Assembly (NCBI GenBank): GCA_003517945.1
Contig: DOZP01000241.1
Span: 1 to 7,558, forward strand
DNA length: 7,558 bases
DNA from: Porphyromonadaceae bacterium
GTDB taxonomy: Bacteria > Bacteroidota > Bacteroidia > Bacteroidales > Tannerellaceae
Reading direction: 5' to 3'
Translations under genes and position numbers: made by a program
Shown: piece by piece, positions 1-5,826 of the stretch
Numbering within the stretch: position 1 is the stretch's first letter
Layout: each line of letters opens with the position of its first letter
The notes under the pieces: model-generated
What the model saw: the letters and a program-made list of their open reading frames with translations, nothing else
What the model was told of the DNA's origin: nothing
The model's database searches: none

Positions 1-1638
1 AATGACGCCCATCATTTTAAAGCGATGGCCGGATTTCAGGCGGAGGAAATGAAACAGTCGTTTTTCACGGCAAAGGCTTATGGCCTCTTACTGGAAGATC
101 TGCCGGAATTAAACCTGACAAACAGCCTGGACGGGGCAGGAAACCAGCGAATTCCGGAAGTCAGCGGATATCGCAACGAATGGGCGACGGCCGGCTTTTT
201 CGGACGTATAAATTATGACTATAAGGGTAAGTATCTGGCGGAAGTAAACATGCGTTATGATGGGACGTCGCGCTTCCGGAGAGGCAACCGGTGGGAATTA
301 TACCCTTCGTTTTCACTTGGTTGGAACATGGCCCGTGAGGACTTCTGGCAACCGATAGAGTCTGTCGTGAATACATTGAAGATACGCGGTTCTTACGGCG
401 AATTGGGAAATCAGAATACGACGGGATGGTATCCGACTTATCGCGTGATGGAGTTGAAATCCGCCGATAATGCGGGAACCTGGTTACAAGGCGGCGTTTT
501 TCCGAATACAGCCAGAATCGGCGATTTGATCAGTACGGTATTAACCTGGGAAACCGTGCGTTCATGGAACATAGGGCTGGATGTAGGTATGTTAAAAAAT
601 CGTCTGACAGGCTCGTTTGACTTATATACCCGTTATACGGATAACATGGTTGGCCCGGCTCCGCAGCTTCCGAATGTATTGGGTATTACAGCTCCTAAAA
701 CAAATAATTGCGACCTGAAAACGGTTGGCTGGGAGTTGGAATTAGCCTGGAATGACCGCTTGAAAAACGGTTTGGGATACGGGGTTAAGTTCTTATTATC
801 CGATGCGCAGACTACAATCGAAAGTTATCCGAGTAATGCGACCCATTCGATTGATACCTATTATGCCGGAGGTAAACTCGGAGACATCTGGGGATATGAA
901 ACCATCGGTATAGCGAAAACTCAGGAAGAAATGAATGCCCATCTGGAAAAAGTCGGAGGGCAACCATTCGGGTCCGAATGGAATGCAGGAGATATTATGT
1001 ATGCAGACCAGGACGGGGTGGCAGGTATTACCGAAGGAGCAAAAACCCTCGAAGACCACGGAGACCTGAAAGTTATCGGAAATTCCACCCCGCGTTATCA
1101 TTTTGGGTTTGACCTTTCGGCCGACTGGAAAGGATTTGACCTCCGCGCGTTTTTTCAGGGTGTCATGAAACGTGATATATGGAACCGGACGAATATGTTC
1201 TGGGGAGTGATTAACAATCAATGGTGGTCCGCCGGCTTAAAAGAACACGGCGATTATTTCCGCGCCGAAGCGACCGGATTAAATAGCGAAATAGCCGCAA
1301 ATACGAACGCTTATTATCCGCGTCCGTTATTCAGTTCGGATAAGAATCAGCGAACGCAGACACGCTATCTTCAGGATGCATCCTATATTCGCCTGAAGAA
1401 TTTACAGTTTGGTTATACATTGCCTTCATCCCTGACAAAGAAAATTTCAGTAGACAGATGCCGTATTTTTGTTTCGGGAGAAAATCTGTGGACGGGAACC
1501 TCTCTGTCTAAATTGTTTGATCCGGAAACCGTGGATGGCGGTAATACGGATAATAATGCAAATGTTGCAATCAGAAATGGCGGTAATGCGTATCCGCTTT
1601 CAAGAACATGGTCGTTCGGTATTAGTGTAACACTTTAA
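1..1638 (+). CDS. SusC-like TonB-dependent outer-membrane transporter (5'-truncated, C-terminal 545 residues)
   Basis: This is the beta-barrel half of a SusC/RagA-type transporter, which imports oligosaccharides across the outer membrane using TonB energy. The frame is open from the first base of the window with no stop before it, so the true start is upstream; the ATG at 25 is internal, because the residues before it (HHFKA) belong to the same conserved stretch FKAMAGFQAE. Other family hallmarks are KGKYLAEVNMRYDGTSRF near visible residues 75-92, LKIRGSYGELGNQN near 126-139, the HGDLKVIGNSTPRYHFG segment, and YIRLKNLQFGYTLP near the C-terminus. SusC proteins are usually about 1000-1100 residues, so the signal peptide, carboxypeptidase-like domain and plug are missing from view. 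It ends in TAA 14 bases before the SusD gene, the usual arrangement for a co-transcribed partner pair. The last residue is Leu rather than the more common terminal aromatic. Family assignment is firm; substrate is inferred only from neighbours. Confidence 0.97.
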   Translation, partial: NDAHHFKAMAGFQAEEMKQSFFTAKAYGLLLEDLPELNLTNSLDGAGNQRIPEVSGYRNEWATAGFFGRINYDYKGKYLAEVNMRYDGTSRFRRGNRWELYPSFSLGWNMAREDFWQPIESVVNTLKIRGSYGELGNQNTTGWYPTYRVMELKSADNAGTWLQGGVFPNTARIGDLISTVLTWETVRSWNIGLDVGMLKNRLTGSFDLYTRYTDNMVGPAPQLPNVLGITAPKTNNCDLKTVGWELELAWNDRLKNGLGYGVKFLLSDAQTTIESYPSNATHSIDTYYAGGKLGDIWGYETIGIAKTQEEMNAHLEKVGGQPFGSEWNAGDIMYADQDGVAGITEGAKTLEDHGDLKVIGNSTPRYHFGFDLSADWKGFDLRAFFQGVMKRDIWNRTNMFWGVINNQWWSAGLKEHGDYFRAEATGLNSEIAANTNAYYPRPLFSSDKNQRTQTRYLQDASYIRLKNLQFGYTLPSSLTKKISVDRCRIFVSGENLWTGTSLSKLFDPETVDGGNTDNNANVAIRNGGNAYPLSRTWSFGISVTL

Positions 1639-1652
1639 TTTATCAAAATCGT

Positions 1653-3725
1653 ATGAAAACAAATAATAAAACAATAATAAAACTATTGCTGGCCGTAGCG
1701 CTGACAGGCGGTTTTCTATCTTGTGACGATTACTTAGACAGGGAGCCGATGTCGCAAATATCACCGGAACTTTATTTCAATGATGCCTCCCAGTTGGAAT
1801 ATTATGTAAATAAGCTGTACGCAGATATATTGCCGTCACATTCAAACTGGAGTTACGGTATTTTCGGCGATGATAACAATACGGATAATCAGATCGGCGT
1901 GACGGCTCACGATCGCTATACGACAGATCGCTGGAGAGTACCGCATACCGACGCAAGCAATGATAATTACTGGAAGTTCGAATTGATCTACCGTTGCAAT
2001 TACTTCTTTTCCCAGGCGCTTCCCAAATACGGAGATCCTATAGACGGTTCGGCCAATACGATCGGGGGAGATCTGGCAAGTATCAAACATTCTATCGGCG
2101 AAATGTACTTCCTGCGCGCCAGTGAATATTTTAAAAAACTTCAATTGTTCGGTGATTTTCCTATCATCACGGAGCCGTTGGCGGATGATATGGAAACACT
2201 TCGCGAAGCAAGCAAACGCAGTCCGCGTAATGAAGTGGCCCGTCTTATCCTCGAAGATCTGGATAAGGCATATACCCTGATGTCAGCGAAAACAGTGGCT
2301 ACTACGCGCGTCAACAAGGATGCCGCTATGCTGCTTAAATCGCGTGTCGCGTTATTTGAAGGGACCTGGCTGAAATATTTCAAAGGAACGGCCTTTGTAC
2401 CGAACGGTTCCGAATGGCCCGGGGCTTCGAAAGATTATAATTCCGGTTATCAGTTTCCGGGCGGAAGCATAGACAGCGAGATAAGTTATTTTTTGGAACA
2501 GGCGATGGATGCGTCTAAAACAATAGCGGAAGCGTACAAAAGCAGTTTGACCGTAAATACGGGTGTGTTGCAACAATCGGCGGACGATCCGGCGAACCCG
2601 TATTATGATATGTTCGCGCAGGAAGATTTGTCGGGCGTAAGCGAAGTTTTATTATGGCGGCAGTATGCACGCGGATTGTCAACGCACAATGTTAATTCGG
2701 CAGCCGGCCGGGGTAATTATCGTATCGGCATTACACGCGGATTCGTGAACAACTTCCTGATGGCAGACGGAACGCCGGTATATACGCATGGAACCTATGC
2801 GGACGGAGACGGTTATTACCAAGGCGATAAGACAATTGCAGACGTTCGCGTCAATCGTGACTCGCGTCTGGCGGTTTTCCTGAAAGAACCCGGACAGAAA
2901 AATATTTTGTTTGAAGTAGGACATCCGGAAGGTTCGACAGCCGTACAGGAAGAACCTTATCCTTCCATTACGTTGGGCGACGGAGAACGCGGGTACGCTA
3001 CCGGATATGCATTGCGCAAAGGCGGTTCTTTCAATCAGAAATATTATCCCAACGGCGGCGGCTATACGGCGGCTGTCAGCTATCGCGCCACAGAGGCATT
3101 ACTCAATTATATGGAAGCCGGTTATGAGAAAAACGGAACATTGGATGCTACGGCCCGCGAATACTGGACAATTATCCGTAGCCGTTCCCATGTCGATACG
3201 GATTTTGATAAGACCATCAATGCGACGGATATGAGTAAAGAGGCAGAAAATGACTGGGGAGCCTATTCTGCGGGGACAATACTGTCAGATAAGGTGCTGT
3301 ATAACATCCGTCGTGAACGTCGTTGCGAATTTTTAGCGGAAGGTTTACGCTATATGGACCTTCGCCGCTGGCGTTCTATGGATCAACTGATCAATGCTCC
3401 GTACCATGCGGAAGGATTCCATTTGTGGAATACGGAGATGGAAGGCTGGTATGTGAATGAAGATGGAAAATCTATCCTGGTTGCGGATAATACGAATAAT
3501 GCAAACGTATCCTCCAAAGATAAAAGCGAATACCTGCGTCCTCACGAACGTTACAGCGGACAAGCCGGGTATAATGGTCTGACCTGGCGAATGGCGCATT
3601 ACCTCCGGCCGGTTATGGTGCAACAATTTCAGGTGACGGCTACCGGCGGAGCCGACGTTTCTACTTCTCCGCTCTACCAGAATCCGTACTGGCCTACGGT
3701 TGCGGACCAGACCGCCGAAAAGTAA
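1653..3725 (+). CDS. SusD/RagB-like surface glycan-binding lipoprotein
   Basis: This 690-residue protein is the outer-surface lipoprotein that caps the neighbouring SusC barrel and captures glycan for import. The N-terminus is a lipoprotein signal peptide: a basic start, hydrophobic residues 10-22, and lipobox FLSC with the acylated Cys at 24, followed by DDYLDREP, a typical SusD start. The N-terminal SusD region includes MYFLRASEYFKKLQLFGDFP (about 151-170), a helical repeat region with the usual LRA-Y-F signature. The C-terminal RagB/SusD domain shows IRRERRCEFLAEGLRYMDLRRW (about 552-573) and ends with LYQNPYWPT, both strong family signatures. The start ATG lies 14 bases after the SusC stop, behind an A/T-rich leader with no clear Shine-Dalgarno, as is common in Bacteroidota. 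At 690 residues it is longer than many SusD proteins (often about 500-600); extra length seems to sit in loops near residues 245-275, 305-360 and 580-640. No regulatory site was seen between it and SusC. Confidence 0.97.
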   Translation: MKTNNKTIIKLLLAVALTGGFLSCDDYLDREPMSQISPELYFNDASQLEYYVNKLYADILPSHSNWSYGIFGDDNNTDNQIGVTAHDRYTTDRWRVPHTDASNDNYWKFELIYRCNYFFSQALPKYGDPIDGSANTIGGDLASIKHSIGEMYFLRASEYFKKLQLFGDFPIITEPLADDMETLREASKRSPRNEVARLILEDLDKAYTLMSAKTVATTRVNKDAAMLLKSRVALFEGTWLKYFKGTAFVPNGSEWPGASKDYNSGYQFPGGSIDSEISYFLEQAMDASKTIAEAYKSSLTVNTGVLQQSADDPANPYYDMFAQEDLSGVSEVLLWRQYARGLSTHNVNSAAGRGNYRIGITRGFVNNFLMADGTPVYTHGTYADGDGYYQGDKTIADVRVNRDSRLAVFLKEPGQKNILFEVGHPEGSTAVQEEPYPSITLGDGERGYATGYALRKGGSFNQKYYPNGGGYTAAVSYRATEALLNYMEAGYEKNGTLDATAREYWTIIRSRSHVDTDFDKTINATDMSKEAENDWGAYSAGTILSDKVLYNIRRERRCEFLAEGLRYMDLRRWRSMDQLINAPYHAEGFHLWNTEMEGWYVNEDGKSILVADNTNNANVSSKDKSEYLRPHERYSGQAGYNGLTWRMAHYLRPVMVQQFQVTATGGADVSTSPLYQNPYWPTVADQTAEK

Positions 3726-3743
3726 AGTAAAACCGGATTGATC

Positions 3744-3799
3744 AAACACAGAATTGTCTGCAAGGTAATTTTTTATCAGTGGCATTCTGTGTTTTTTTT
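3744..3799 (+). terminator. Candidate Rho-independent terminator or attenuator after the SusD gene
   Basis: Arms AAACACAGAAT (3744-3754) and ATTCTGTGTTT (3784-3794) form a perfect 11-bp inverted repeat with a 29-base loop, and the right arm runs into a T-tract (eight T at 3792-3799). The layout of stem then T-tract, 18 bases after the SusD stop, fits an intrinsic terminator on the + strand. The stem is A/T-rich and the loop long, so it may be leaky, which would lower expression of the downstream enzymes relative to SusC/SusD. There is no T-tract on the other side, so it does not look bidirectional. Confidence 0.6.
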
Positions 3800-3811
3800 A
3801 ACTGATAAAAA
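3770..3811. repeat. Second 11-bp inverted repeat, interleaved with the terminator stem
   Basis: Arms TTTTTATCAGT (3770-3780) and ACTGATAAAAA (3801-3811) are perfect reverse complements separated by 20 bases. The left arm lies in the loop of the terminator-like hairpin and the right arm lies just after its T-tract, so the two stems cross rather than nest. The right arm ends three bases before the candidate -7 box. It may be an RNA structure (pseudoknot or alternative fold) or a DNA operator with half-sites centred 31 bp apart, about three helical turns. Part of the match is in A/T runs, so chance is not excluded. Confidence 0.55.
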
Positions 3812-3814
3812 TGA

Positions 3815-3822
3815 TATATTTG
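3815..3822 (+). promoter_or_regulatory. Candidate Bacteroidota -7 promoter box for the GH16-GH43 gene
   Basis: TATATTTG matches the TAnnTTTG -7 consensus of the Bacteroidota primary sigma factor, 52 bases before the GH16-GH43 start codon. No clear TTTG or TTG -33 element is present at the expected distance; the region there is the T-tract near 3791-3799. It would give a leader of roughly 45 bases and let the enzyme genes be transcribed separately from SusC/SusD. Short A/T-rich boxes arise by chance, hence the moderate confidence. Confidence 0.45.
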
Positions 3823-3874
3823 CATGTTATATGCGATAGAAGGATCAGAAAGAAATATTTTAAACTAAATAAAA

Positions 3875-5815
3875 ATGAAAAAAGTATTTGCCGAAATCGT
3901 TAACTGTTTCGTTTTTACGATTGTAGTTGTTCTGCTGACATCCTGTAAATCCGGAAAAGAAGGAAAGGAAGGAAAGGATGAAAAACCTGAATATAAACTG
4001 GTATGGAGCGACGAGTTTACTAATACGGGCGCTCCGGATTCCGCATACTGGAATTTTGAGAAGGGATTTGTCCGTAATCAGGAACATCAGTGGTATCAGG
4101 AAGAGAATGCGTTCTGTCAGGATGGTTTGCTGATCATAGAAGCGCGTGTTGACAACCGGGAAAATCCGCTTTACCGGGAGGGCGATGATCAATGGAGGCA
4201 TTCCCGTAAAAAAATCGAATATACGTCGTCTTCCGTAAATACGGCCCGGAAATTTGAATTTCAATACGGGCGGGTGGAAGTGAAAGCGCGCATACCCGTT
4301 GGAGGAGGCTCCTGGCCCGCTATATGGACATTGGGCAGGAGTATGCAGTGGCCTTCGAACGGAGAAATTGATATCATGGAATATTATCGTATCAAGGGTG
4401 TTCCCCATATACTGGCCAATGCTGCATGGGGTACGGAACAGCAACATCATGCCAAGTGGAATACCAAGACAATTCCGTTCTCCTATTTTACGGGAAAAGA
4501 TCCGGATTGGGCGGATCAATTCCATGTATGGCGTATGGATTGGGATGAGACAGCTATCAAACTATACCTGGACGATGAATTATTGAACAATATTCCTTTG
4601 GATTCTACGATAAATGGTTCTTTAGGAGAGTTTAAGAACCCGTTTAAACAGCCTCATTATTTGCTTCTGAATCTTGCTATCGGAGGGACAAACGGCGGCG
4701 AACCGGATCCGGATGCTTTTCCCATGAGGTATGAAATCGATTATGTACGCGTTTATCAGAAAGAGAAAGACAGTTTCCAACCGGGAGAGATATGGCCGGA
4801 TAACCGGGGCATGCATATCAATGCGCACGGAGGAGGCATTTTATTGCATGAAGGTACATATTACTGGTTCGGAGAACATAAGGGAAGAAACTCAAACAGC
4901 GCGTTTGTCGGCGTGACCTGTTATTCGTCGGACGATTTGTATAATTGGAAATACGAAGGGGTAGCCTTGCCTGTTGACGAAAATCCGGAAAGCCCGATTA
5001 CGAAAGGTTGCGTATTGGAACGCCCGAAAGTAATATACAACCGGAAAACGAATCAATTCGTGATGTATTTTCACCTGGAGCTGAAAGGCAAGGGATATGA
5101 AGCGGCGCAGGCGGGAGTAGCCGTCAGCGATCATCCTGCCGGGCCGTATAGGCTTGTGCGGAATGGACGGGTCAATCCGGGTGTATGGCCGTTGAATATG
5201 ACGGACGAGCAAAAAAACGCAACCGCAAAACTTTCCGATTTTGCGGAATGGTGGACGCCTGAATGGCGGTCGGCAGTGAATGACGGACTTTTTGTGCGCA
5301 GGGATCTGGAGGGGGGACAGATGTCCCGTGATATGACGCTGTATGTCGACGATGACGGAAAGGGGTATCATATCTATTCTTCGGAAGAGAATCTTACACT
5401 CCAGATTGCGGAGTTAACGGATGATTACCTGAACCATAGCGGGCGTTACATACGTGTTGAGCCGGGTGGCCATAACGAGGCGCCGGCTATTTTCAAAAAA
5501 GACGGAAAATATTTTATGATCACTTCCGGGTGTACAGGCTGGGCGCCCAATGCGGCCCGCCTCCTGGTTGCGGATGAACTGATGGGCGAATGGCAACTAT
5601 ACCCCAATCCTTGCCGGGGAGAAGGAGAGGAATTGACGTTTCACTCCCAGAGTACTTATATCTTGCCGGCGCCGGGGAAAAAGGATACTTTTATCTTCAT
5701 GGCTGACCGGTGGACCCCGAAAGACCCGATCAACGGACGGTACGTATGGCTTCCGATCCAATTCGAAAACGGTTTGCCGGTGCTGAGGTGGGTTGATGAA
5801 TGGAGGCTTAATTAA
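3875..5815 (+). CDS. Lipoprotein with fused GH16 endo-glycanase and GH43 exo-glycanase domains (putative beta-1,3-galactanase)
   Basis: This 646-residue protein carries two glycosidase domains. Residues 1-24 are a lipoprotein signal peptide with lipobox LTSC (Cys24), followed by a charged Gly/Lys/Glu spacer. The GH16 domain spans about 40-296: SWPAIWTLG (146-154), then GEIDIMEY (163-170) with the ExDxxE catalytic motif, nucleophile Glu164, Asp166 and acid/base Glu169, closing with LLLNLAIGG and YEIDYVRVYQ. The GH43-type five-bladed propeller spans about 303-646: INAHGGGILLHEGTYYWFGE (315-334), LERPKVIYN with Glu382, NEAPAIF with Glu535 as likely general acid, and HSQSTYILP with Gln592. The canonical Asp base in the first blade is absent, as known for exo-beta-1,3-galactanase-type GH43 (subfamily 24; subfamily 34 is a near alternative). 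I infer combined endo and exo attack on a beta-1,3-galactan at the cell surface or in the periplasm; a beta-1,3-glucan is the main alternative. The linker between domains is only about 7-10 residues. It is 11 bases upstream of the GH2 gene, so probably co-transcribed with it. Confidence 0.93.
   Translation: MKKVFAEIVNCFVFTIVVVLLTSCKSGKEGKEGKDEKPEYKLVWSDEFTNTGAPDSAYWNFEKGFVRNQEHQWYQEENAFCQDGLLIIEARVDNRENPLYREGDDQWRHSRKKIEYTSSSVNTARKFEFQYGRVEVKARIPVGGGSWPAIWTLGRSMQWPSNGEIDIMEYYRIKGVPHILANAAWGTEQQHHAKWNTKTIPFSYFTGKDPDWADQFHVWRMDWDETAIKLYLDDELLNNIPLDSTINGSLGEFKNPFKQPHYLLLNLAIGGTNGGEPDPDAFPMRYEIDYVRVYQKEKDSFQPGEIWPDNRGMHINAHGGGILLHEGTYYWFGEHKGRNSNSAFVGVTCYSSDDLYNWKYEGVALPVDENPESPITKGCVLERPKVIYNRKTNQFVMYFHLELKGKGYEAAQAGVAVSDHPAGPYRLVRNGRVNPGVWPLNMTDEQKNATAKLSDFAEWWTPEWRSAVNDGLFVRRDLEGGQMSRDMTLYVDDDGKGYHIYSSEENLTLQIAELTDDYLNHSGRYIRVEPGGHNEAPAIFKKDGKYFMITSGCTGWAPNAARLLVADELMGEWQLYPNPCRGEGEELTFHSQSTYILPAPGKKDTFIFMADRWTPKDPINGRYVWLPIQFENGLPVLRWVDEWRLN
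3953..3979 (+). repeat. Three 9-bp tandem units encoding Gly-Lys-Glu/Asp in the lipoprotein spacer
   Basis: Units GGAAAAGAA, GGAAAGGAA and GGAAAGGAT occur head to tail and encode GKE, GKE, GKD at residues 27-35, directly after the lipidated Cys24. The unit is in frame, so copy-number change would only alter the length of the charged spacer between the lipid anchor and the GH16 domain. The acidic residues near the Cys may also contribute to surface export of the lipoprotein, as reported for acidic signals after the Cys in Bacteroidota, but this is not a clear match to a published consensus. Confidence 0.7.
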
Positions 5816-5826
5816 TTGAAATACAA

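Noticed and set aside
25..27. ATG at 25 as the start of the SusC-like gene
   Set aside because: The frame is open from base 1 and the residues before this Met belong to the conserved barrel stretch. The protein would lack signal peptide and plug, so this is an internal Met of a gene cut by the window edge.
3007..3234. Short + strand frame inside the SusD gene
   Set aside because: The SusD reading frame is continuous and conserved across this stretch, so the second frame is incidental.
3860..4525. Minus-strand open frame (221 codons) opposite the GH16 domain
   Set aside because: Fully antisense to conserved GH16 sequence and without any recognisable motif.
4299..4586. Alternative + strand frame inside the GH16 domain
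   Set aside because: Out of frame with a clear GH16 domain and has no family signature; no sign of a frameshift in the main gene.
4781..5812. Second domain as GH117 (anhydro-galactosidase) with an agar or porphyran locus
   Set aside because: The blade motifs INAHGGGIL, LERPKVIYN and NEAPAIF fit the GH43 exo-galactanase branch, not the GH117 motifs I know, and no sulfatase is visible in the window. An algal galactan target is not fully excluded.
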